From Pinus tabuliformis (Eukaryota; Streptophyta; Pinopsida; Pinales; Pinaceae), in contig CM062818.1 of NCBI GenBank assembly GCA_031772625.1, positions 1,682,492,167-1,682,556,166 of the forward strand: DNA of 64,000 nucleotides, written 5' to 3'. Positions within the stretch are counted from its first letter, which is position 1, and every line of letters begins with the position of its first letter. Below the pieces are notes generated by a model. That model saw only the letters and a program-made list of their open reading frames with translations, searched no databases and had not been told where the DNA came from. The position numbers and the translations under genes were made by a program. Positions 47,753-58,474 of the stretch are shown one piece after another.

Positions 47753-49746
47753 CTTCAGTGAATTTTATTAACAATTTAAATATAAAATTAACAGTTGACA
47801 ATTCACACCTAACAATTAAAATTCACAATTCACACCTATGGTCTCTAAAAGTAAAAACAAACAAATTAACACGCGCTATCAAATCTAGGAGTCAAACCAC
47901 ACACAAACAGTAACTCTCCGTACCGAAAACACTAGTTGGTGATGAAATCCAACATCGCAGAATTCAGTACAGAAATGGCGGGTGGAACAGTTACCCCGGA
48001 AACCTGCTTAATGAATAGACTGGCACAAGTTCCTCCACTTAACCGTCTCGAGTGAAGTGAACCCCCCAGAAAATCCAAGTGAGTCTAGCCGACGTCTGCT
48101 CCAGGTACAGTGGGATCTTCCCTCCACCGTCACCTTGGGTAGAATCCTAAAGATAATAGTCACTAAAGTTACCAACATCAACAAATATACCTGGGGGAAC
48201 AATCTACGACCCGATAGCACGCAAGGGCAGAGTAACAAGCTCACTCCCCTTGCCGGCTCCTTGACAATAATCCAAGGTTTACCGACAAGTGACCCCAGGC
48301 TCCTCGACAATGGTCAATCCGAGATTTACCGTTTGTAGTACGTGCGTATCTGGCATCGTTCCCAATGAAGGAGGATTGATCCCCTCACTGGTTCGGACAC
48401 GATCTCGTGCTTCTCCTTTAAGAGGAGCTTTCCTAGAGCATAAATGTAACAGTTGGATTTATCCTACCACAAGATAAGCTACTTGTTTGGTTTTATTGTC
48501 TTGGAGATTTAATTACTCTCCTACTCCAAGACACTAGCCTGATCTATATTGGTGTTTCAGAGCCCTAGAAATGTAAAAATTACTAGATGAATTTTAATTA
48601 AGCGTTGTGTTATTAAGGCTGTTATTACTCAAATGGGTAAATGGATATAAAACCAATGGTGTTATGACCCGACTCAACTGAATGCAATCGAATATGATAA
48701 TGTGATCTTTTCAATTCGATGAATCCTAACTAAAGTAAGGAGAGAGTTTCCATTCACTTCCAACAATGCAAAGAATTGATCACTAAGAGAAAATATAGCA
48801 AATTCTCTAATGCACTAATTTCATCAAGAAAAACTAATGCAAATCAATTCCAAAATAGTTTTTTATTTTTATTTTTGTGTAAATTTAAATCAAAGAAAAC
48901 TGATCTAAATCTACGATTGATTTTTCAGAATGTAAACTATGCAATTGTAATCTATGCACAATTCACTTGAAAAGTATGCAAATGTAATCTATGCACATTT
49001 TTCATTAATATTCTGAAAATGAGAATTCTAATTATGCAAATGTGATCTATGCAAGAGAATTCTCAGACACAAGATGATTATAATGTAATCTAAGAACCAA
49101 TCAAGTGCAAGTCGAGAAAATTGGGTGAGAGTTCCAAAGATCAAAAAATAAAAACACTCAAAGGCGATTAACACTCATACACAATTTAGCGAATGAGGGG
49201 GAAATTTTTTTGCAAAAACAAGAGGAAAAAAATGCAAAATTGTGAAAAGACTGAGACAAACCTCCAAGTAATGACCAAAGGAAATCAAATTTAGAATTTC
49301 TCAAAAAAGAGACTCAAAACACCCAATTGATAAAAGCTTAAAGCAGGAATGACAATGAAATTAGACAAGATGAAAGCTTCTGACAGGTGAACAGTGGATC
49401 TGGGCAGCAAAAACAAGCTATAAACAAAATCTAAAAGATAAAAAAGAAGAAATTGAAATTTTCTAGGCTTTTGACAGGGGTACGCAGGCAGCCTGTTTGC
49501 ACAGGTGCGGCCACTCTCTGTGTACACAGCAAAAGTGCGTACAGGTACGCACTGTGCTTAACACAGAGGGTGCGTACTGCTAGCAAAACCAAGAAAAATA
49601 AAAACTAACTTAACCCTAAGCTATTCCACCCAAATGCACAGTCAAAAAGCCAAAAACCAGAAAGAAAACAACTTTTCTCAAATCAAAGTTTCACACAAAG
49701 GAGAAATCAATCACATCAATGGAGTTCCCCAGTGGAGTCGCCATTT
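47753..49746 (-). other. 5' leader of 22-kb element
   Basis: 2 kb between the primer-binding region (49746-49725, TGGCGACTCCACTGGGG on minus) and the first frame. It includes a tandem cluster of ATGCAAATGTAATCTATGCA-like words (48920-49050) and GTACGCA/TGCGTAC words (49485-49575) that also occur in the LTR. No coding support. Confidence 0.6.
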
Positions 49747-50798
49747 TGTCATGCGGAAAGAGTCAATTTTGCGGACAAAACCGACCTCCCTAGAAGCAAA
49801 GGCTTTCTAGTGACAAACAAGACAATTAAACACTATCGTTCCCTAAATATGCATTTAGAATACAAGTAGTCAGGTGTTTAAAACATACCTTTAGTCCCAC
49901 GCTGTTTGTAGCAGTCCAGCCTCTCCGATCCGGATGAGCTCCTCCTTCTCTTCGAAACCTGCATTCACTAACAAGCAAACGATTACATAGCACCTGAATA
50001 ACTCATAAAATAAAACATATTCATCATAAAGACCAAGGAGTATATGAAACAAATTATGTATAACAACTTGTTGAGAAAAATGAGCTTAATTGTATTAAGT
50101 GGAAACAAAAGAAACCATTACAATCAGTGCCTTGGTGTTGTGCAGGTCCCTCCCAGGGTCCAACAAGAGTTCTCCTTTACTTTGATCAGCTCACCCACTT
50201 CCAAATGAAGCTAAGAAAATATGGGAATCTCTCCTCTCAAGCTCTATAAGGGAGTCCTAATTTCAGCAACATCTACCCTTAGGAATGTTCAGCTTTCAAC
50301 CTCTCCTCCCTCTGGCCCAATGCCTGTATTTATAGTGCTTTGGAGGAAGTTAATCGGGTCCACCATGAATGGGATAATCCCCTATTTCAATGGGATAGCT
50401 CCCCTCTTCATGGAATAAGTTCCTCTTTCATTGGGATGCATGAACCATCTAGAGGCGCTCAATCCACGTCAAACCATCTTCTAGAATGCTCTAGAAATGA
50501 CCACAAGTAACTTTTTTGAAGTGAAACTTGCGCCTTTTGACCTTTACAGGAGTACGCACCCACCCCTTTACAGACAGAGCGTACAAGTATGCAGGTATTG
50601 TGAACTTGGGGTGCGTACACGCAGGTAAGGCCAAGAGAAACTGCGTAACCAGAGTTAATTGACTTTTTAAGGACTTTCTCTCTTTCTTGGAGTTTGACAT
50701 GAGGAGCAGAGGTATAAGACTTGCCAAGGAGGATAGTATGACAGTTGATGGAGCCATACTAACTGCAAATAGTCATGGTGACAAATTTTAGTGTAACA
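49747..50798 (-). repeat. LTR of 22-kb element (5' LTR)
   Basis: 1052 bp, same length as the left copy, TG...CA ends, followed by TSD TGGCT at 50799-50803. Confidence 0.9.
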
Positions 50799-50803
50799 TG
50801 GCT

Positions 50804-51713
50804 GCAAAAATGTTGCCATGTTCATTCTTGTTCCATTCCTTGAGCTTAAGCTTAATGTGTTTTAGTCTTTTTTGAAGAAGGAACATATTGGTGCCTTGGA
50901 TATTCAAATCTTTTGCCCACCATATAGCAATATCACTGTTGAAATCTGGATGAGAGAGCTAGATGTTTTCTAAGCGAAAAGGTCTATTTCTTGGAGTACC
51001 AATACTCTGCACCTCCAGATAAATCGGCCAGTGGTCAGATCCTCCAAAGGGTAGGATTCTTGCTGAAATTTCCTTATTATTGAGCATAAGATCCTCAGAT
51101 ATCATGAATCTGTCCAATTTTGAAGCCACCTGAGACTCTCCTCCTCTTTTGTTGTTCCAAGTAAAAATTCCATTACTGGTTGTAATGTCCACTAACTTCA
51201 TAATGTCTGTGAAAGACTGAAACCTCAGAGAGTCTTGACTTTGAATTCTAGTTCCACCTTTTTTCTCTGAAAGTGATTTAATCATGTTAAAATCCCCTCC
51301 CAGTATCCATGGCATACCTGCATGTCTGTCCCTTAGTTCCTCCAGAGAATCAAGAAACTTTAGTTTTCCTTCCAATCTTTGGGGTCCATACACATTGGTG
51401 ATTAGGTAAGTTTCCTTATCTCCGACAGGCTGGATGACCACAGAGAGATAATCTCGAGATGCTTCAGCATCTAAAATTTCTATTTTCTTAGGATTCCAAA
51501 GGGTGAGAATACCTCCTACTGTATTCTCCGCTTTGACTTCCAGAAACTCATAGTTATTGAGCCACTTGCTATGAATCTCTTTTAATTTATGAATGGAACA
51601 TTTGGTTTCCTGAATGAAGATCACATCCGGAGCTATTTGTTCATTCCGTTACTAATCAGTCTCTGTTTCCTTTTACTACCAAGACCTCTGATATTCCAAG
51701 AAGTAAACTTCAT
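50804..51713 (-). pseudogene. LINE-A ORF2, endonuclease domain
   Basis: Minus strand. ORF2 starts at the ATG 51713-51711 (MKFTSWNIRGLGSK, the usual start of plant LINE ORF2). One base is lost near 51637, after which the frame runs on from IAPDVIFIQETKC. Apurinic/apyrimidinic-type endonuclease motifs follow: QETK, VYGPQ, WILGGDFNMI, SKLDRFM and the terminal GGSDHWPI with catalytic His. A TAG at 50961-50959 interrupts; the same frame then continues (LSHPDFNSDI) into the Ty3 insertion point and on the far side into the reverse transcriptase. Confidence 0.9.
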
Positions 51714-51715
51714 TA

Positions 51716-52121
51716 TTAAAGATTGGTGAAGGAGTAGCTGGTCAGATCTTTCATCTTACCTGAGTCTATCATTAGCTTTCCACATTCCATTAATAACTCG
51801 TTCTTCTTTTTCCTACCTCTTTTCTTTCCTGGGTTTTTGGGTGCTAATACAGGTATGGGTCTTACCGTTTTTACTCCCTCATTGCTCTGCTTTTCCTTGC
51901 TCCTTTGCCTCTCTGGTCCTTTGTTTTGGGTTTTCCATATGTATAGCTGCTGGACTTTATTGAACTCCTCTGGAGGTAAAGATTCTATCCCTTCTTTAGT
52001 TCCTTGAATCAAGAAATCTTCCAAGTCAAGATTCTCTTTCTCAAGAATCGCCTGAAGTTCTTGGTCCTTTGTTTCCATCTCACTTGGGGTCATCTCCTGA
52101 TCCATTTCTGTTTCTGCATCG
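51716..52121 (-). pseudogene. LINE-A ORF1, C-terminal part
   Basis: Minus strand. Acidic, helical sequence (ETEMDQEMTPSEMETK) then a basic cluster KKRGRKKKN, ending at a stop two bases before the ORF2 ATG. The first 19 codons of the open frame beginning at 52177 belong to the copia LTR, not the LINE. Confidence 0.7.
52117..52121. repeat. 5-bp target duplication CATCG (left)
   Basis: Matches 56643-56647, but on the right side six extra bases (56637-56642) stand between LTR end and duplication. Confidence 0.75.
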
Positions 52122-53299
52122 TGTAGAAATTTTGAATAATTTAACACATATTCACAGAGATTATCCTGATCATACAATTATAAGCGGAACATGTATAATA
52201 CATAATCTCCTCTACGTTGTTCATCAATTTACAGAAGCAGAAACATTCACAGGCACACATAGAAGCATCAATCAAACTCATAAACACAGTATGTGTCCCG
52301 GGGAAAGCATCTCGCTAAAAACCCCACACTATCTGTATATTATATTGATTGAATCATGTAACAATACAAAGCATAATACTTCTCACAAGTATCTCCACCT
52401 GTTACACACAATACAGCTCACATTTGATCTCCAAATCTCCCCCGCTGCTTGCCTGCCTCCACTGCTCAATACCTGCTCAAGAACTGATGAGAATAGCTTC
52501 CCAAACTCGTTTTTCACCTGCAAAATAGTCACTCACTCTTTGTGGACGTGAGAAAAGGCTAAAATGTGGGCCAAATATGTGAGCAAACTCATTGGCATAC
52601 TCAATCCTTTGATTGTGCAAGATCTGATGCACAACTATAGTCACAACTGATAGCAATCTGATTCTCTACCACTTGTCCCTGTTGAACTGAACATGCACTG
52701 ACATGCAACTGAGTTAACTGATGTATTCTTTAGTTGTATTATGAGTTAATAATTAGTTTAACAACTCATCATTAGTCTATCTGCAGTTAGACTAACTACA
52801 ACTAGTTTAACTAAGTCAAACTGAACACAACTCCATCAACTGTACCTCCAGTCCACTAAACTCAACTCGCTTGAGTTCTAACTGAAGTCATGCATGCAAC
52901 AACTCAACTGACTCATAAGAAAAGCGTATTTCCTTCTGACAGCTGCATGTGCCACCTCTGTAGCTCAAACTGAAGTGCTCCAAGAGAATAAGATCAAGTT
53001 TATAGTCCAAATATTATTGTGAGATAATAATATTTGACTTTTCTATTTTTGACAGCCAGTCTAAAAATAGACTTTGATCACTCACACTGTGATCACTCAC
53101 ACTTTCATCAAAAATAGAAGTCCATCTATTTTTCCAACTTGATCAATCATCCATAAACATAAACATGATCCATATGTCTAAAAATAGACTTGCGCCAAAA
53201 ATAGCCTGCGGGCCCACTTAGTGAAGGCGACTCTTTTCACTAAGCTCCATCATCTTGTTGCAATCTCAACAAGAATTTCTTGTTGCACACTTTTCAACA
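52122..53299 (-). repeat. LTR of young copia element (3' LTR)
   Basis: 1178 bp, TGTAGAAATTTTG to TTTTCAACA. Purine tract GAGAGGGAG on the minus strand at 53308-53300. Confidence 0.9.
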
Positions 53300-53910
53300 C
53301 TCCCTCTCAACAAGAAAGGCTTCCTCTCAAACCCGATCCTGTAACTCTGGAATGTTTTCCATGCAACACATATGGCCGGTCCACTTGCTCTGTCATCAAA
53401 GTCTCTGACTGCTATTGCCTCTGTCGACTGAAACTCTGCATCTCTGTGCTCTTCAGTATCTGACTGCTCTAGCCTCTGTCACTTTGATCTCTGACTGCAT
53501 CCGTGCTGCTGCTGGTTCTATCTCCCAGCATTGCATCCGCACTGCACCTCCCAACTGACCTCCCTGTTGGGATAGAAACATCCTCTGATGCTGAAGCTCT
53601 ACCTGCTGCTGACAAGTGCTCCCTCTCTGACATCTGCGCTACTGCAACATCTCCATGCATCTCGCACCATTGCACACCTCTCTCTGCCACCTAGCACTGT
53701 GCAAAACACTTGTGCCTCTCGCATTGCTACAGCCTGCTAGCTATGCGTTGTCCTTGGATTCCCTGCACTGTCGCTCTCTCTGCCGCTCCATCCGCATCTA
53801 TCTCTACCCAATCAGTCAGTTCCTGCTACTACACATCTTGGGCTCCCGTAGCAAGGTCTCATCCAAGAGGTTGGGTACCTCAAGGATCTTGCCCCTCCTC
53901 CTTAGGACGA

Positions 53911-55014
53911 TCAATCCACATCACCCCACCTCCTACCTGGAGGTATGGATGCATGCGATCCCTCAGCCCACCTGGCTTGAAGTTTCCCCCTACTGGAGGT
54001 CTCTGGATGAGTAGATGTCTCTACTCGATCTCCCCTCAGCTTCCCCTGTTGTGGCTCCTCCACAATCTCCTGAAGCTGCTGCACCAATCGTGGCTCCTCC
54101 ACAATCGTCTGAGACTTCTTCTGGCTCTGCATGTTGAGAGGTAATATACACTCTCTCTCAACCACCAAGTCTCCATCAGTTGCCTTTCTGCTCAAGGCTT
54201 TGCATGCATCTTGAACCTCAAGAGCATACAGGTTCTTGACCCGTGAACCAATCTGCTTCACCTGTCTAGTGATGATGTGTCTAAGGAAAACCTTTCCCTT
54301 ACTAAAGACCACATCATATCCTCTGTCTTCCAACATCGCGATCGACACCAAGTTTCTCTTCAGTCCTGGTACATACTTGACATCGGTCAAGGTAAGGCGA
54401 GCTCCATGCTCCCTCTGAAAAATAACTGTGCCTACACCTGAGACACTATACTTCTCATCATTACCCATCCCTATGAGTATCTGGAGATCTTTCTCCTCCA
54501 AAGTACTGAACAAACTTTTGTCACTGGTCATGTGGAAAGAAGCTCCACTGTCAAGAAACCAACCACTTCCCACCATGGATGAAACCATGCATGCGAAGAG
54601 TGTGAAGTCCAACTCAAACTGTGAAGCAAGTGAGGCTGCCTCACCTTCAGATCCTTCCCCGGATCCCTTCTTGGACTTCTTCTTTGGGCAATTAGTAGCA
54701 TAATGACCCAACTCATGACAACGAAAGCATCTCACCTTCGCCTTGTCAACCTTTTTCCCATCATTGGAAGAACTGGATTCGGAAAGAGAAACCTTCCCCT
54801 TCCCCTTCCTCACCTTACTCTCTAAGGCACAGTTCTCCTCATCCTGCATGGATGAAGAACCGTCTCTGGTGCTCCGCCTAATCTCCTCCTGCATCAAATC
54901 CGACCATGGTCGTTTCCAATTTGGCAGTTTCTCCCTTCCATTCACCGAGTCTTGGTAGCTATGCCAACTCTTAGGAAGGTCAAGGAGTGCTAGACTCACC
55001 ATCCTCATCCTCAA
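53911..55014 (-). CDS. Copia gag (C-terminal) and protease, best-preserved copy
   Basis: Minus strand, 367 open codons. Order: end of gag (SLALLDLPKSWHSYQDSVN), basic linker, CCHC knuckle CFRCHELGHYATNC (near residue 97), retropepsin motif FLDSGASFHMT (near residue 153), KYVPGLKRNLVSI flap region, then a Gln/Arg/Gly-rich tail with no integrase. The gag N-terminal half lies upstream in another frame (55162-54980), joined near 55000 through a GA-rich frameshift, and the usual SNYIAWKDRM region is missing or diverged. Product would be capsid/nucleocapsid and processing protease for a parasite element (inference). Confidence 0.8.
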   Translation of the reverse strand: MRMRMVSLALLDLPKSWHSYQDSVNGREKLPNWKRPWSDLMQEEIRRSTRDGSSSMQDEENCALESKVRKGKGKVSLSESSSSNDGKKVDKAKVRCFRCHELGHYATNCPKKKSKKGSGEGSEGEAASLASQFELDFTLFACMVSSMVGSGWFLDSGASFHMTSDKSLFSTLEEKDLQILIGMGNDEKYSVSGVGTVIFQREHGARLTLTDVKYVPGLKRNLVSIAMLEDRGYDVVFSKGKVFLRHIITRQVKQIGSRVKNLYALEVQDACKALSRKATDGDLVVERECILPLNMQSQKKSQTIVEEPRLVQQLQEIVEEPQQGKLRGDRVETSTHPETSSRGKLQARWAEGSHASIPPGRRWGDVD

Positions 55015-55362
55015 CAGTTACCCTCACACTTCCTAGCTCATCCCGGCATTGGGTGAACTTTGTGAGATACTGGGGCATACTGTCTCCATTCTCACACTGA
55101 ATGTTTCTGAGTTTATCTCTTGCTTTGGAATTAAATTCGAATTCCACCAGCTCAAAACTCAACTACTTCCGATCTAGAATTCGTGAGAACAAAGTATTTC
55201 TTGTACAGAGATTGATTGTCTGGGCATTCACCGGATATCTCACCTTCCAAGGGAAGGATGAATCCAGAGGCTACCTGGCCCGATTACAGACTCTGCCTAA
55301 AGAAATAGAATGTAAACACTTCCTGAATAGTAGATCTGATGATCAATCCTCGCTTGATATCC

Positions 55363-55441
55363 TGTAAAAATCTCTTCTACAAATCAAGCAGCTCCGATAC
55401 CATGTAGAAATTCTTCTACAAATCAGCTAGCTCTGATACCA
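55363..55441. repeat. Two ~39-bp iterations of LTR edge plus primer-binding site
   Basis: Bases 55363-55402 and 55403-55441 each repeat the pattern TGTAGAAATTCTTCTACA... ...GCTCTGATACCA, i.e. an LTR-edge-like start and a primer-binding-site-like end, just inside the true LTR at 55442. Confidence 0.8.
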
Positions 55442-56636
55442 TGTAGAAATTTTGAATAATTTAACACATATTCACAGAGATTATCCTGATCATACAATTA
55501 TAAGCGGAACATGTATAATACATAATCTCCTCTACGTTGATCATCAATTTATAGAAGCAAAAACATTCACAGGCACACATAGAAGCATCGATCAAACTCA
55601 TAAACACAGTATGTATCTCGGGGAAAGCATCTCGCTAAAAACCCCACACTATCTGTATATTATATTGATTGAATCATGTAACAATACAAAGCATAATACT
55701 TCTCACAAGTATCTCCACCTGTTACACATAATACAGCTCAGATTTGATCTCCAAATCTCCCCCGCTGCTTGCCTGCCTCCACTGCTCAATACCTGCTCAA
55801 GAACTGATGAGAATAGCTTCCCAAACTCGTTTTTCACCTGCAAAATAGTCACTCACTCTTTGTGGACGTGAGCAAAGGCTAAAATGTGGGCCAAATATGT
55901 GAGCAAACTCATTGGCATACTCAATCCTTTGATTGTGCAAGATCTGATGCACAACTATAGTCACAACTGATAGCAATCTGATTCTCTACCACTTGTCCCT
56001 GTTGAACTGAACATGCACTGACATGCAACTGAGTTAACTGATGTATTCTTTAGTTGTATTATGAGTTAATAATTAGTTTAACAACTCATCATTAGTCTAT
56101 CTGCAGTTAGACTAACTACAACTAGTTTAACTAAGTCAAACTGAACACAACTCCATCAACTGTACCTCCAGTCCACTAAACTCAACTCGCTTGAGTTCTA
56201 ACTGAAGTCATGCATGCAACAACTCAACTGACTCATAAGAAAAGCGTATTTCCTTCTAACAGCTGCATGTGCCACCTCTGTAGCTCAAACTGAAGTGCTC
56301 CAAGAGAATAAGATCAAGTTTATAGTCCAAATATTATTGTGAGATAATAATATTTGACTTTTCAATTTTTGACAGCCAGTCTAAAAATAGACTTTGATCA
56401 CTCACACTGTGATCACTCACAATTTCATCAAAAATAGAAGTCCATCTATTTTTCCAACTTGATCAATCATCCATAAACATAGACATGATCCATATGTCTA
56501 AAAATAGACATAGTCTAAAAATAGACTTGCGCCAAAAATAGCCTGCGGGCCCACTTAGTGAAGGCGACTCTTTTCACTAAGCTCCATCATCTTGTTGCAA
56601 TCTCAACAAGAATTTCTTGTTGCACACTTTTCAACA
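55442..56636 (-). repeat. LTR of young copia element (5' LTR)
   Basis: 1195 bp; identical ends to the left copy. Confidence 0.9.
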
Positions 56637-56647
56637 ACTCACCATCG

Positions 56648-57784
56648 TTTCTGTCTGCAGAATCTTATCTGGTGTTTGTTCCTTGTCCTCTACTTTCTTT
56701 TCTTCCATTAATTCTTCCCCTTTCGTCTAGTCTGCTGTGTTATCTTCTTCTTCCACTTCCAAGACTCGGAACTTGTTTTGGCTGTTTTTTTGTCCTTCAG
56801 ATTTCTGTGCTTTTATTCCCTTCTTGTTTCCTTTTCCTTTGTATGCCATTTTGTGAAATCCTTCGGAGTCTTTCATAGCATTAGCTTTACTCTTATTCTC
56901 TATTCTAGTGAGAGGGCAATCCCTGAACAGGTGTCCATGTTCATGACATTTGCGGCATCTGAACGGAATATGTTCGTAGTCTATGGTTTGAACCCATTCT
57001 TCATCATGAACTTCCAAGATTATCTCATCTGGAAGAGCTCCAGAGAGATCCATCTCCACACATATCCGAGCAAAGGAAGTATACTTTCCCCTCCTAGTGG
57101 CTTCAGAAGCTTTAACAAACCGTCCTAGCTTATTTCCTATGGCTGTTAATGATTCTGTTTGCCAATAATCAAGCGGAAGAGAATAGAGCCTTACCCAAAC
57201 CAGGACTGAAGTAAAGGTCTCACGTTCTAGAACAAAATTGATGATCCAAGGTCGCATATAGAGACCTGCAGCAGCAAAGAAGTATGGCCCACCTTCAAAA
57301 AATATATCCTTGTCTTCGATATTCGCAAAAACCATTGTAAAGAATCCCTTTGAACCTAGGTGTAGGTCAATGCTTCCTTTTTGTTTCCAGTGGTATCTTA
57401 TCCACATTTGTAAGGCTTTTTCAGTGGGCCATAAACCATGAATTTGCAAATGATTGCATAGGTTTGCATATATTCCCTGTGCCCCTGCAGAGCAGGCTCA
57501 TTTACCGTGACTCTGAGAATTACAACAACTTTGGGCTTACATGGGCCCATGTGTGCTTTGTTTTTTGTTCCCTGTTCCTTTCCTTCTTCCTCATTCTCTT
57601 TAATAATACTTTTCTCCTTGGATTCCTGTCCATTTTGTTCCTCTTCACTTTTCTTATTCCTTCCCGTTGAAGGTCCTCTATCATTTTCCATGGGTTTTTT
57701 TCCCTTGTTGTTCATGGCTTGCTTGAAGGAGGGAGTGGGGCTCCCTCCTCTGCGCCCCTCCATGGATCGCTGCCTCTGCAGCAA
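56648..57784 (-). pseudogene. LINE-A ORF1, N-terminal part and nucleic-acid-binding domain
   Basis: Minus strand, start MLQRQRSMEGRR at 57784. Basic/acidic low-complexity N terminus, then a DUF4283-type domain (LQIHGLWPTEKALQMWIR, FEGGPYFFAAAGLYMRPW, WVRLYSLPLDYW) and a CCHC knuckle CRKCHEHGHLFRDC, the normal order for plant L1 ORF1, which coats LINE RNA. A 2-base gain in an AT run near 57469-57475 shifts the frame between N terminus and DUF4283. A TAG at 56729-56727 follows the knuckle region; sequence past it still looks coding (Glu/Lys-rich) up to the copia insertion. Confidence 0.85.
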
Positions 57785-57861
57785 CTCTGAAACCCTAATA
57801 TTTTTTCCTGCCTTCGCTCTCGATGTCCCGAACCCTTCTTTCCTGAAAAGATCATGGAGAG

Positions 57862-57876
57862 CAAATCGAAAAAGTT
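57862..57876. repeat. Target-site duplication of LINE-A (5' side)
   Basis: CAAATCGAAAAAGTT; partner 25996-26010. Confidence 0.85.
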
Positions 57877-57953
57877 ATTAACTCCTTACTTAAATATAAT
57901 TATTCTTAAAATTACTTTTATATTTTTTATAATAATTTTTTTTTATTCTTTTT

Positions 57954-57955
<2 letters not shown>

Positions 57956-58020
<65 letters not shown>

Positions 58021-58041
58021 CTTTTTTTTTCTTTTTTTTTT
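57956..58041. repeat. (AT)n followed by poly(T)
   Basis: About 17 AT dinucleotides followed by about 50 T with two C. Open frames through it are artefacts. Confidence 0.95.
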
Positions 58042-58242
58042 TCGTGATAAATTTTCATATGTTTTATTGTTCGATAAGAAAATTCGAAAGGAATTGTAAA
58101 TTAAAAAAATAAAATATAAGTAACCATAAATATATAATTGATGATTAATATTTTTCCATAATTATGTATTTGAAGATTTTCATTGAACAAAGATTTATGT
58201 ATAAATATATATATATTTTATCAAACATAAAAAAATTATCAA

Positions 58243-58246
58243 ATTG

Positions 58247-58322
<76 letters not shown>
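58243..58322. repeat. (AT)n microsatellite, ~80 bp
   Basis: Uninterrupted AT run, directly against the 3' end of LINE-B; it may have grown from the LINE tail. Confidence 0.95.
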
Positions 58323-58324
<2 letters not shown>

Positions 58325-58325
<1 letters not shown>

Positions 58326-58474
58326 AAGCTAGATAAGATAAGATAATTATGTTTATGTCTAACTAATGATCACAAAGTAGGTCAAATGTATTGTTGAGTA
58401 CAATGATGTCCATACAAAGCAGGAGAACTAAACGGTCTCCTAAAAAAGATACAATGCATGAAGTAAATCAACAT
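58325..58474 (-). mobile_element. LINE-B 3' end
   Basis: Minus-strand 3' UTR of the LINE whose coding part is at 60822-62690. Matches the inverse complement of 23865-23985, including the (TTATC) tail. Confidence 0.75.

Larger units (their letters stand above)
28809..50798 (-). mobile_element. 22-kb non-autonomous Ty3-type LTR element, itself interrupted
   Basis: Two 1052-bp LTRs (28809-29860 and 49747-50798), TSD TGGCT on both sides. Minus strand: the primer-binding region TGGCGACTCCACTGGGG lies just inside the right LTR, gag-like and protease-like frames follow (47752-45984), then a hairpin array, and a purine tract (TTTAGGGGGCAATC at 29874-29861) lies next to the left LTR. No reverse transcriptase or integrase is present. 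A 12.7-kb element is inserted in the hairpin array; without it this element is about 9.3 kb. By eye about 33 of 1052 LTR positions differ. Confidence 0.9.
52122..56642 (-). mobile_element. Young non-autonomous copia element (gag-protease)
   Basis: LTRs 52122-53299 and 55442-56636, TSD CATCG. Minus strand, primer-binding site TGGTATCAGAGC at 55441-55430. Related to the 1.7-10.9 kb array by internal sequence (gag-protease) but the LTRs share only their ends. By eye about 13 substitutions separate the LTRs, plus an 18-bp tandem gain in the right LTR (56500-56520), so this is probably the most recent insertion in the window. Inserted in ORF1 of LINE-A. Confidence 0.9.
26009..57861 (-). mobile_element. 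LINE-A: full-length L1-type LINE split by later insertions
   Basis: Minus strand. After subtracting insertions 28809-50798 and 52122-56642 plus their target duplications, the LINE is about 5.3 kb: 5' end at 57861, ORF1 (57784 to 51716, split), ORF2 endonuclease (51713-50804), reverse transcriptase (28803-27190), RNase H part (27180-26742), 3' UTR and an oligo(A) tail (T run at 26009-26019). The flanking 15-bp target duplication confirms the ends. The ORF2 frame reads straight across the Ty3 insertion point (GCA GCC A / AA AAA GCA), which independently proves the pieces belong together. Lesions: a 2-base insertion in ORF1, a 1-base loss early in ORF2, nonsense codons and a deletion between reverse transcriptase and RNase H. 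Confidence 0.9.

Noticed and set aside
52069-52551. 160-codon plus-strand frame, copied at 55452-55871
   Set aside because: Spans the LINE/LTR border or lies in the LTR; antisense to the element.
57854-58346. Frames coding for long Ile/Tyr and Phe runs
   Set aside because: Translations of (AT)n and poly(T) microsatellites.
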